Shown piece after piece: positions 41,632 through 48,998 of a stretch of DNA of 64,000 nt; position 1 is the first letter of the stretch, and every line of letters begins with the position of its first letter. Location of the stretch: assembly GCF_030269305.1 (NCBI RefSeq), contig NZ_BSTC01000008.1:298095-362094 (forward strand). The letters run 5' to 3'. The notes below the pieces were generated by a model. It ran no database searches, had not been told where the DNA came from, and saw nothing but the letters and a program-made list of their open reading frames with translations. The position numbers and the translations under genes are program-made. The DNA comes from Kineosporia sp. NBRC 101731. Lineage in GTDB: Bacteria; Actinomycetota; Actinomycetes; Actinomycetales; Kineosporiaceae.

Positions 41632-42207
41632 ATGTTCTCGGCGCGAATCTCCCACCGTGCGAAGACCGTCACCGCGATCGCCGCTGTTCCGGGCATGGCC
41701 GCCGGGCTCTGGCTGGCCACGGCCGGTACCGCCCAGGCTGCTGAGAAGTCCGATGGGGCAACCATTTCGGCGGCGGCGGCGAAGCCGATCACCGGCGAGG
41801 CGGTGCTGATCAAGGCCTCGAAGCTGAAGGGTAAGAACCGCATCGTCACCGTGCGCAGCACCGGTACGGCCGACCTTCACCGTTCGAAGCCGACCGCGTC
41901 GAACGGTCTTTCCACGGACGGCACGTCGATGCTGTTGAAGAAGGTCGGCTCCAGGTACCAGATCATGAGCCTGAACGACAGCGAGGAGATCAACTCCTAC
42001 TGCCTGCAGCAGAAGCTCAGTGGCAAGCTGAGTATCGCGGTCTGCAACAAGAAGAGGACCAACCAGCTGTTCAGCTTCGAGGAGAACGGCAAGAAGTTCG
42101 CGATCGCCGGCAAGTGGGGCTACCTCAAGGCCGATAAGCGCAAGCTGCGGATCGCCGACATCGACACCGAGTCGATGAGCTTCTTCAGCGTCACCGCCCG
42201 CTCCTGA
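41632..42207 (+). CDS. Secreted trefoil-like (ricin-type) protein
   Basis: The 191-residue exported protein has a signal peptide (about residues 1-36, ending AQA). The mature domain has spaced hydrophobic and Q/W-like strands (SYCLQQKLSGKLSIAVCNKK; NQLFSFEENGKKFAIAGKWG) with a Cys pair, suggesting a beta-trefoil carbohydrate-binding fold. This is a resemblance only. AGGAGGA lies four bases before ATG 41632. Confidence 0.55.
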   Translation: MFSARISHRAKTVTAIAAVPGMAAGLWLATAGTAQAAEKSDGATISAAAAKPITGEAVLIKASKLKGKNRIVTVRSTGTADLHRSKPTASNGLSTDGTSMLLKKVGSRYQIMSLNDSEEINSYCLQQKLSGKLSIAVCNKKRTNQLFSFEENGKKFAIAGKWGYLKADKRKLRIADIDTESMSFFSVTARS

Positions 42208-42210
42208 GAA

Positions 42211-42630
42211 TCAGCCTTCCAGAAGGCTCTTCAGGTGAGTCAGGTCTGACGCGACCGCCTCGGCGTCACGGTCGAAGTCCTCGTCCGTGACGCCCTCCAG
42301 ACGCCGCACCGTGAACAGGACCTCGCTGACCGGGCTGTCGGGGTCCGGCCCGTCGGGGGTCACCCGCATCGGGTTGTAGAACGTCTGCCCGTCGCCGAGC
42401 GACACCCAGTGGTCGAGCACCCCGAAATCGTTCTCCGGGGCGAACTTCAGCTTCGCCCGGCCCATCGGTGACGAGGCGACCCAGTCACCGTCCACCTGCT
42501 CCACCCGGTCACACAACCCGGGGGCCCAGTCGGGCAGGCGGGTGGGGTCCGCGACGAACGCGTAGACCTCCCGGGCCGGGCGGTTGATCCGGATACTGAC
42601 GTGCCGTGAGTCGATCGCCATACTGCTCAT
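42211..42630 (-). CDS. SRPBCC (START-like) family protein
   Basis: The 139-residue protein begins with the typical beta-strand and helix of polyketide-cyclase/START folds (RHVSIRINRPAREVYAFVAD, then PTRLPDWAPGL). The later strands FGVLDHWVSLG and SEVLFTVRRLEGVTDEDFDR follow the pattern. It is a hydrophobic-ligand-binding protein of unknown specificity. ATG 42630 or 42621 may start it. Confidence 0.8.
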   Translation of the reverse strand: MSSMAIDSRHVSIRINRPAREVYAFVADPTRLPDWAPGLCDRVEQVDGDWVASSPMGRAKLKFAPENDFGVLDHWVSLGDGQTFYNPMRVTPDGPDPDSPVSEVLFTVRRLEGVTDEDFDRDAEAVASDLTHLKSLLEG

Positions 42631-42717
42631 CGTCCCAGGGCGCTCACCCAGTGCAACCCGTGCAACCGGCGAAACCCGTTCAATCGGTGCAGCTCGGTGC
42701 AGCCGGTGAAACGCGAA

Positions 42718-42757
42718 GGTGCCGGTGTCGCGAACCCGTGTTCGCGGCACCGGCACC
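42718..42757 (-). terminator. Long hairpin downstream of mscL
   Basis: GGTGCCGGTGTCGCGAAC (42718-42735) pairs with GTTCGCGGCACCGGCACC (42740-42757), 17 of 18 positions, loop CCGT. It lies 30 bp after the mscL stop (minus strand) and upstream of the SRPBCC gene. Degenerate GTGCAACCGG-type repeats (42650-42715) adjoin it. Confidence 0.7.
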
Positions 42758-42786
42758 CAGCCGTACCCATGCGCCATCCATGCGTC

Positions 42787-43206
42787 TCAGCTCTGCGGGC
42801 CCTGCTGCATCGGACGGTCGCGCAGCAGGTCACGGATCTCCTGCAGCAGCAGGATGTCTTCGGCCGGCGTGGTCGGTTCCGGCTCCTCCCCACGGCGGCG
42901 ACGCTCCATCAGCGCGTTCATGGGGACCACAACCAGGAAGTAGACGACAGCGGCGACGATCAGGAAGTTCAGCAGCGAGGTCAGCACACCGTTCAGGTCC
43001 ACCAGCGTGGCGTTGTCATCGACCTTGGGGCGGATCTCGAAGTTCAGGCCGCCGACCTTCGCCGAGCCGACCGAGGCGATCAGCGGCTGGATGACACCCT
43101 TGGTGACGGACGTGACCACGGAGCCGAACGCCGTGCCGATCACCACCGCAATAGCGAGTTCCATGACGTTGCCACGCATGATGAACTCTTTGAAGCCCTT
43201 GATCAT
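42787..43206 (-). CDS. mscL: Large-conductance mechanosensitive channel MscL
   Basis: The 139-residue channel opens at high membrane tension to release solutes. It has an N-terminal amphipathic helix MIKGFKEFIMRGNVMELAIA, pore helix TM1 (VVIGTAFGSVVTSVTKGVIQ), periplasmic loop with LNFEIRP, TM2 (LLNFLIVAAVVYFLVVVPMN) and the charged C-terminal bundle (ILLLQEIRDLLRDR). Length and motifs are normal. ATG 43206. Gene order with the CpaB/SAF, FmdB and 5-FTHF ligase genes is typical of actinobacteria. Confidence 0.95.
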   Translation of the reverse strand: MIKGFKEFIMRGNVMELAIAVVIGTAFGSVVTSVTKGVIQPLIASVGSAKVGGLNFEIRPKVDDNATLVDLNGVLTSLLNFLIVAAVVYFLVVVPMNALMERRRRGEEPEPTTPAEDILLLQEIRDLLRDRPMQQGPQS

Positions 43207-43375
43207 GATCTGTCGTGCCTCCGGGGGGTGGGGGTGGGACCACGGCGAGAGTAGTGCGAGCAGCGAGCACCTGCGCTACGGCAAAGCCATGGGTACCACG
43301 TCACACAGTGCCCGCAGGCGGGATGGACGCGCGACGGCTGGTCACACACCGTCAGGTCTGGTCGACCGTGCCGGT

Positions 43376-43422
43376 GATCGTGCGCAGTCATTGCGGGTGG
43401 GGCGCAACGAATGCACGCGATC
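43376..43422. repeat. Palindromic (REP-like) intergenic hairpin, copy 2
   Basis: ATCGTGCGCAGTCATTGCG faces CGCAACGAATGCACGCGAT with 15 of 19 positions paired. The right arm differs from copy 1 (769-790) at only two of 22 positions. It sits in a 387-bp gene-free stretch (43207-43593) that otherwise contains only a GC-rich minisatellite at its right end. Confidence 0.65.
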
Positions 43423-43479
43423 CTGGCTGGCGGCTGGTGATGCTGGCCAGGAGGGTCGTTCGCGGAGGCGTTCACTTGG

Positions 43480-43612
43480 CAGCAGGGCCATCGCCTTCAC
43501 CGCAGGGCCACTGCCTTCGCGGCATAGCCCTCGCCTCGGCGGCACCCTCGCCTTCGCGGCGGCACCCCTGCCTTCACGGCGGCACCCCTGCCTTCACGGC
43601 AGCACCACCACC
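43480..43612. repeat. Degenerate minisatellite around CCTTCACGGCGGCACCCCTG
   Basis: Units of roughly 18-24 bp built on GCCTTCRCGGCGGCACCCCT repeat four to five times with drift. The right end runs into the coding end of the SAF gene (stop at 43594), giving its VSVVVLP terminus. The left end is non-coding. Confidence 0.6.
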
Positions 43613-44580
43613 GACACGCTCGACCCGGCCACGGCGCCCGCCAGCCGATCCGCCTCATCGGCCTGGACCGCCAGTACCAGGAGGCCGGCCAACGCATCGG
43701 CACCAGAATCCCCGGACGCCCCCTCGCCCTCACCGAGCACGCCAAGTCCCACACCGCCACCAGCTCCCCCTCCGGCCACCCCGGTGCGCCCGGAAGCCGC
43801 CAACACCAAGGCATTCCGCGCCGGACGCGCAATCGTGGCCGGACTCGACGTGGATTCACCACCCGCCTCGGCCGCCGGCCAGGTGGAGGCCGGGCCGGCG
43901 ATGACATCGACATGATCCCCGGCCCGGACCAGGGCGGCGCTCGCCGGATCGGTCAGCCGCACCGGTACAGCAACAGTTCCGGCGGGCAGTCCTCGCAGCA
44001 GTCCCGGTCCGAGCAGCCGGACATCGGTCAGTACCTCGCCCTCGCGCACGGACACGGCCAGAACCTGTCCGGCCGGATCGGCGGAGAGGCAGCCGGACGG
44101 CGCCATCTCCGCCGGCCAGCTGGCTACTTCCAGATCGCCCGACGACAGCCGCCGACCGGCCGAAAGGTCATGCGTGGCGACCATGACGCGGACCATCGTC
44201 GGTGACGCCGGCCCGGCCGCCCGCACCGTGAACCACACCGCGAGCAGCATCAGCATGACCAGGACCGGACGCCGGTGACGCGCGAACCAGAGCCGAGCCA
44301 CGCGTACCCGGCCGCTACCCAGCCGGGGCGGATGTCGCAGCGCCCGGTAGCGAATGACAGGCCCTGACTCGACGATCCTTCGAAACGGTCTTTCGGCCGG
44401 TGCTTTCCGGCCAGAAGGGGGACCGGCTACCGGCAAGTGCGTTGTCAATGAATCAAACTCGTCGATTCTCCAGCTTTGCCCGTCGCTCAGGAGGTCCGAG
44501 CTGTCCCGGACCGCATGACGTGCTGACTCGCCGGAAGACCGCGTGTCTGCCCGGCCAGGAACCCATCCGGAATCTGGCAT
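43594..44580 (-). CDS. SAF-domain protein, CpaB/RcpC-like
   Basis: The 328-residue protein has a polar N-terminus (about 90 residues), a basic stretch with one membrane helix (PVLVMLMLLAVWFTV), then an SAF domain (MVRVMVATHDLSAGRRLSSG). A CpaB-type region follows (GTVAVPVRLTDPASAALVRA, DHVDVIAGP). CpaB proteins belong to Flp/Tad pilus assembly, but no other tad gene is in the window. A Gly/Ala-rich loop (GGGAGGGVGLGVLGEGEGAS) interrupts the second half. ATG 44580 is the first plausible start. Confidence 0.75.
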   Translation of the reverse strand: MPDSGWVPGRADTRSSGESARHAVRDSSDLLSDGQSWRIDEFDSLTTHLPVAGPPSGRKAPAERPFRRIVESGPVIRYRALRHPPRLGSGRVRVARLWFARHRRPVLVMLMLLAVWFTVRAAGPASPTMVRVMVATHDLSAGRRLSSGDLEVASWPAEMAPSGCLSADPAGQVLAVSVREGEVLTDVRLLGPGLLRGLPAGTVAVPVRLTDPASAALVRAGDHVDVIAGPASTWPAAEAGGESTSSPATIARPARNALVLAASGRTGVAGGGAGGGVGLGVLGEGEGASGDSGADALAGLLVLAVQADEADRLAGAVAGSSVSVVVLP

Positions 44581-44812
44581 GCCCCCAACGCTAGGCAGAT
44601 CCGGAGACGGTCGCCCGGCTGAATCGGCGCCTGTGGACAAACCAGCTGTTGTGCGGAGGTGTGGAGCACTACTGGTGGCTCCTGGGTGCAGTGCGGGTGT
44701 CCGTGGAGGGATATTTTCGGTTGCGGCTCCCCGAGGTGCGCGGTTGAATGATGGTGCCGGTGACAAGAGGTCCAGGGGACCTTTTCTCGGGAAACTGAGA
44801 TAGCCGGCTTTT

Positions 44813-45459
44813 TCATGCCCTGCCCCAGGGGGTCAGGCAGGAGTGCAGTGTCGGCTCGACGCACGAATCGTAGGCTTTGCACTCGCGTCCTTCGAGGATG
44901 CGTTGGACGGCCCAGAGTCCGTAGTCGGCGACCTGCATCCCCCACGCTGTCTGGGCGTCCCAGATGCAGGGGACGATCTCGCGATCCTCGACCTGCGCGC
45001 AAACGTCTTCCCGGGCGTGGCGTATCGCCTCGCGTTTGTTGTGCGTCTGAGGGATCCGACCACCACATAAAGGGTGTCACCAGGTGCGCTGACCTGTGGT
45101 GGGAGTTGTCTGAAGTGCATGAACCAGGCTGTCCGGTAAAGCTTTACCGGGTGTGCGCGCACGCTGGGGTGAGGATTTCTCTTCAGGAGAAACGTCGTAT
45201 CAAAACGCGGCCCTTGGCCCTTGATGAGGTCGAAGACCTCTGAGCGGGTGGTCCAGGTGTCTTCTTTCGTGTGCACCCCCGTCGGCAGGCGGACACCACG
45301 TTTCTCCAGGGAGCACCGTAGTTGCAGTCCTTCCCAGAGCTCATGCCCGTGCTCATCCGCAAAGACGGCTGTGCCGAAACCGAAGTAACGACTGCTGCCC
45401 GGGCCGGACGACATGTCCAGATTTCCGGCCTCGTCGGCATACATGTACACGTCCGTCAC
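44813..45459 (-). pseudogene. DUF3800 gene with a frameshift
   Basis: The N-terminal frame (GTG 45459) has DUF3800 features: MYADEAGNLDMS, YFGFGTAVFAD and GDTLYVVVG. Near 45056-45060 the frame changes. The correct continuation is in another frame, reading RIPQTHNKREAIRHARED, IVPCIWDAQTAWGMQVADYG and LWAVQRILEGRECKAYDS, and ending at 44813. One base is missing relative to an intact gene. DUF3800 proteins are RNase H-like, often in defence or mobile contexts. Sequencing error, decay or programmed shift cannot be told apart here. Confidence 0.75.
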
Positions 45460-45515
45460 GGAAGGTCATATTGCCAGTGCTGGCGGTGAGATCGGGAACT
45501 CTGTGCAAAACGCCG

Positions 45516-45548
45516 ATCACCCCGCGCCCGGAAGGGCTGCGGGGTGAT
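45516..45548 (-). terminator. Hairpin after fmdB-like gene
   Basis: ATCACCCCGC (45516-45525) pairs perfectly with GCGGGGTGAT (45539-45548), 15 bp past the stop of the leftward zinc-ribbon gene. Confidence 0.75.
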
Positions 45549-45562
45549 GACGGCGGATCAGC

Positions 45563-45913
45563 TCAGGCTGCGCTACCGCTGGAGGTCGAGGTGGTGGACT
45601 TGCTGCTCGACGACTTGGAGTCGGACGAGGTGGAGCTCGTCGACTTGCTGTCGGACGAGGTCGACGACGATGACGAGGAGCCGGACGAGTCCGAGCTGGT
45701 CGACGAGGCCGCCGGCGTGGTGGTGCTGGTGTTCGAGCCGCGCGAGTCATTGCGGTAGAAGCCCGAGCCCTTGAACACGATGCCCACCGAGTTGAAGACC
45801 TTGCGGAGCTTGCCACCGCACTCGGGGCACACGGTCAGAGCGTCGTCGCTGAACGCCTGCTGCGCCTCGAAGCCGTGGTTGCACTCGGTGCACGCATAGA
45901 CGTACGTGGGCAC
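45563..45913 (-). CDS. FmdB-type zinc-ribbon protein with Ser/Thr-rich tail
   Basis: In this 116-residue protein the first 55 residues form the FmdB regulatory-protein zinc ribbon: MPTYVYACTECNHGFEAQQA and VCPECGGKLRKVFNSVGIVF, two CxxC pairs, then GSGFYRNDSR. The remaining 60 residues are almost only Ser, Thr, Asp, Lys and Gly. Start GTG 45913 follows GGAGGA. The function of this small family is unknown. Confidence 0.88.
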   Translation of the reverse strand: MPTYVYACTECNHGFEAQQAFSDDALTVCPECGGKLRKVFNSVGIVFKGSGFYRNDSRGSNTSTTTPAASSTSSDSSGSSSSSSTSSDSKSTSSTSSDSKSSSSKSTTSTSSGSAA

Positions 45914-46164
45914 GTCGTCCTCCTGTAAGCCTGGGCTGGCACTCTCTGCCGTTGAGTGCCAACAGCATAATGCACCAGCGGGTGTCGCCCCGACGGATGG
46001 CTGCCCGGTGATCAGCGAGAATCATCCTGGCGGCTGTGGAACGGGACCGGGGGGACGGCCATTCCCGCGACAGGCACGACTACAGCACGACCGGTAAAGG
46101 GACCGATTCGAACCGGGGGACCAGGGGGTTCGTCAACGCCCCAGACCGAGGAGACGTGACTGCA

Positions 46165-47277
46165 ATGGCGAGCGACGCCGAGATCGAGGCGATGCGTCAG
46201 GCGATCGGGCTGGCGGCCCGGGGACTGGCGACGGTACTGCCCAACCCGGTGGTGGGGTGCGTGCTGCTGGGGCCGGACGGCACCGTGGTGGGCGAGGGCT
46301 GGCATGAACACGCAGGGGGGCCGCATGCCGAGGTGATGGCCCTGCGGGCGGCCGGGGAGCGGGCCCGAGGGACGACCGCGGTCGTCACGCTGGAGCCCTG
46401 CAACCACACCGGCCGCACCGGGCCGTGCTCGGAGGCCCTGATCACGGCCGGGGTCAGCCGGGTGGTGATCGCGGTGCCGGATCCCTCCGACGCGGCCTCG
46501 GGAGGAGCCGGCCGGCTGCGGGAGGCGGGGGTGGACGTCGAGATCGGAGTTCTCACCCAGGAGGCCGAACAGGGCCTGGAACCGGGCGAGGGGAACGAGG
46601 TCTGGCTGACCGCCGTGCGCCGGCAACGTCCGTTCGTCACCTGGAAGTTCGCCGCCACGCTGGACGGACGGGTGGCCGCGCAGGACGGGACGAGTCAGTG
46701 GATCACCAGCGTCGAGGCTCGCGGGGACGTGCACCGGCTACGGGCGCAGGTGGACACCATGCTGGTCGGTGTGGGCACGGTGCTGGCCGACGACCCGCTG
46801 CTGACCGTGCGCGACGCGGACGGCCGACCCCGGGCCCGGCAGCCGCTGCGGGTGGTCGCGGACACCCGGGGCCGTACCCCGCAGAACGCGAAGATCCGGG
46901 GGGACGACGCACCCACCTGGATCGCGACGGGCGACGAGGTGGGGGTGGTTGCCGGGAGCCAGGGGACCGATGCCCTCGACCTCCCCGCCCTGATGCACCA
47001 GCTGTACGCCAGGGAACGCCGGCACGTGCTGCTGGAGGGAGGGCCGCGTCTGGCCGGTGCGATGGTCGAGGCGGGCCTCGTCGACCGGGTGATCGCCTAC
47101 CTGGCCCCGTCGCTGCTCGGCGCCGGCCCGAATGCCCTGATCGACGCCGGCATCACGACGATCGCCGACGTCTGGCGTCTTGATCTTGTCGACGTGCGCC
47201 AGGTCGGAGGCGACGTACGAGTGCTCGCCCGCCCCAGGGCACGCCCGGAACACCAGGTGCGCCCGGCCCCCCACTGA
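46165..47277 (+). CDS. ribD: Bifunctional riboflavin biosynthesis deaminase/reductase RibD
   Basis: The 370-residue enzyme performs the second and third steps of riboflavin synthesis. The deaminase half has the zinc site HAEVM and TLEPCNHTGRTGPC (about residues 50-85). The reductase half starts at RPFVTWKFAATLDGRVA, with DTMLVGVGTVLADDP and LLEGGPRLAGAMVEAGLVD. ATG 46165 lies after GAGGAG; the longer upstream frame is not family-like. No ribE, ribA or FMN riboswitch is recognisable nearby. Its 3' end overlaps the convergent antiporter gene by 125 bp. Confidence 0.92.
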   Translation: MASDAEIEAMRQAIGLAARGLATVLPNPVVGCVLLGPDGTVVGEGWHEHAGGPHAEVMALRAAGERARGTTAVVTLEPCNHTGRTGPCSEALITAGVSRVVIAVPDPSDAASGGAGRLREAGVDVEIGVLTQEAEQGLEPGEGNEVWLTAVRRQRPFVTWKFAATLDGRVAAQDGTSQWITSVEARGDVHRLRAQVDTMLVGVGTVLADDPLLTVRDADGRPRARQPLRVVADTRGRTPQNAKIRGDDAPTWIATGDEVGVVAGSQGTDALDLPALMHQLYARERRHVLLEGGPRLAGAMVEAGLVDRVIAYLAPSLLGAGPNALIDAGITTIADVWRLDLVDVRQVGGDVRVLARPRARPEHQVRPAPH

Positions 47278-48865
47278 CGCCCGGTGCTTCCGGCGGGAAA
47301 CCGGGACGGGGCCGGGTGACCAGGGCCCTGGACGGGGGAGCGGCCGGGACGGTGCGCCGGGCCCCGTCCGGCTGATCCTTGTCGTGCCAGCCGGAGAGCT
47401 TGCCGCCCGCGCTGACGGCCTTGAGCCGGTTCTCGGTGGCGGCCCGGACAGCCGCCGGGGTGACCACGATCAGGTCGTCGCCCCGGCGCAGGGCGGTGCG
47501 GTGGTCGGGGACGATCGCCTCGCCGTCCCGGAGGATGAGGGTGACGTTCGCACCGTGCGGCAGGCGCAGCTCGAAGATCTCGACGCCGTGCAGGCGGGAG
47601 TCTTTGCTGACCTTGCACTCCAGCACGTCGGCACCCTGGGCCCCGAGCGGCACGCTCTCGACCTCCAGTCCGACCGTGGGCATGACGTCGGACAGGCCGA
47701 GGCGCTTGGCCACCCAGGGCAGCGTCGGGGCCTGGACCACGGTGAAGATCAGCACCAGGCAGAAGACGATGTCGAAGAGCTGGCGGGAGTTCTCGACGCC
47801 CTGGGCCACCGGCACGGTGGCCAGCACGACCGGGACGGCTCCGCGCAGACCGGCCCAGGAAAGGAAGGCCTGTTCCCGTAGCGAGACCCCGAACCACGAC
47901 ACCGAGGCCATCACCGACAGCGGCCGGGCGACGAGCAGCAGCACCAGCCCGATCAGGAAGGCCGGTCCGGCCTGGGCGGGCAGCCGCTCGGGGGAGGCGA
48001 GCAGGCCGAGCATCACGAACAGGCCGATCTGCGCGATCCAGCCCAGGCCCTCGGCGAAGCCACGCACCGCCACCCCGTGCGGCAGCTGGGAATTGCCGAT
48101 GATCAGCGAGCACAGGTAGACGGCGATGAACCCGGAGGCGTGGATGCTGGCCGCGGCACCGTACGAGCCGATGGCGAAGGCGAACACCGCGATCGGGTAG
48201 AGGCCGGAGGAGGGCAGGGCCACGCGGCGCAGCGCGAACGCGCCCAGCCAGCCGATGCCCAGACCCATGGCGGTGCCGACGATCAGCTCGAACCCGGCCT
48301 CGTAGAGCAGGTACCCGATGCCGTGCTCGGCACTACCGTGCGCCACCTCGGTCAGCGCGATGACGATGATGACGACCGGCGCGTCGTTGAAACCGGACTC
48401 GGCCTCCAGCATGCCGACCAGGCGCGGGGGCAGCGGAACCCGGCGCAGCACGGAGAAAACGGCCGCGGCGTCGGTCGACGAGATGGCCGCACCGAGCAGC
48501 AGGGCGAGGGGCCAGTCCAGGCTGAGGACGAAGTGGGCACCGGTTCCCGCGATGGCCACCGAGACGCCGGTGCCCACAGTGGCGAGAAGGGCGGCCGGGG
48601 CGACGGAGGGCTTGATCGTGGCCCAGCGGGTGGTGAGGCCACCCTCCGCGAGGATCAGCACGAGAGCGGCGTACCCGAGAACCGAGGTGAGTTCGGCGTC
48701 CTCGAACTGCAGTCCGAAGCCGCCCTCGCCGATGACGAGTCCGAGCGCCAGGTAAAGAAGAAGTGACGGTAAGCCCGTGCCGGTGGACAGCCGGACCGCG
48801 ACCACCGCTGCCAGAAGAACAGCCGGACCGGCGAGCAGCGCCAGGTTGAGCTGCTCGATCGTCAA
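47153..48865 (-). CDS. Cation:proton antiporter (CPA1/CvrA type) with TrkA_C domain
   Basis: The 570-residue protein has about twelve membrane segments (1-400) of the Na/K-H exchanger fold. GAAISSTDAAAVFSVLR and ESGFNDAPVVI contain the STDA and ND ion-binding motifs. A cytoplasmic TrkA_C domain follows (about 420-500; RLHGVEIFELRLPHGANVTL, RRGDDLIVVTP), expected to sense ligands. The last 60 residues are Pro/Gly/Arg-rich and lie in the overlap with ribD, so the tail may be an overlap by-product. ATG 48865. Confidence 0.88.
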   Translation of the reverse strand: MTIEQLNLALLAGPAVLLAAVVAVRLSTGTGLPSLLLYLALGLVIGEGGFGLQFEDAELTSVLGYAALVLILAEGGLTTRWATIKPSVAPAALLATVGTGVSVAIAGTGAHFVLSLDWPLALLLGAAISSTDAAAVFSVLRRVPLPPRLVGMLEAESGFNDAPVVIIVIALTEVAHGSAEHGIGYLLYEAGFELIVGTAMGLGIGWLGAFALRRVALPSSGLYPIAVFAFAIGSYGAAASIHASGFIAVYLCSLIIGNSQLPHGVAVRGFAEGLGWIAQIGLFVMLGLLASPERLPAQAGPAFLIGLVLLLVARPLSVMASVSWFGVSLREQAFLSWAGLRGAVPVVLATVPVAQGVENSRQLFDIVFCLVLIFTVVQAPTLPWVAKRLGLSDVMPTVGLEVESVPLGAQGADVLECKVSKDSRLHGVEIFELRLPHGANVTLILRDGEAIVPDHRTALRRGDDLIVVTPAAVRAATENRLKAVSAGGKLSGWHDKDQPDGARRTVPAAPPSRALVTRPRPGFPPEAPGVSGGPGAPGVPGVPWGGRALVRRLRPGARRQDQDARRRRSS

Positions 48866-48998
48866 ATTTTCGGCCTCTTCTCACCCACAGACACTTCTCA
48901 GGCCATCGTCAGCCTGGGCGTGATCCTATCGGTAGCACACGGTGATGCCGGAGACGGCCGTTACGGCGTGCCCCGGGACAGTGGCTATTGTTCCTGCC

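Noticed and set aside
45140..45160. GGTAAAGCTTTACC palindrome as an operator
   Set aside because: It lies inside the coding part of the DUF3800 gene and is short; chance is likely.
46000..46164. FMN riboswitch upstream of ribD
   Set aside because: No RFN-element blocks could be found in the 5' region; the stretch lacks the conserved hairpin order.
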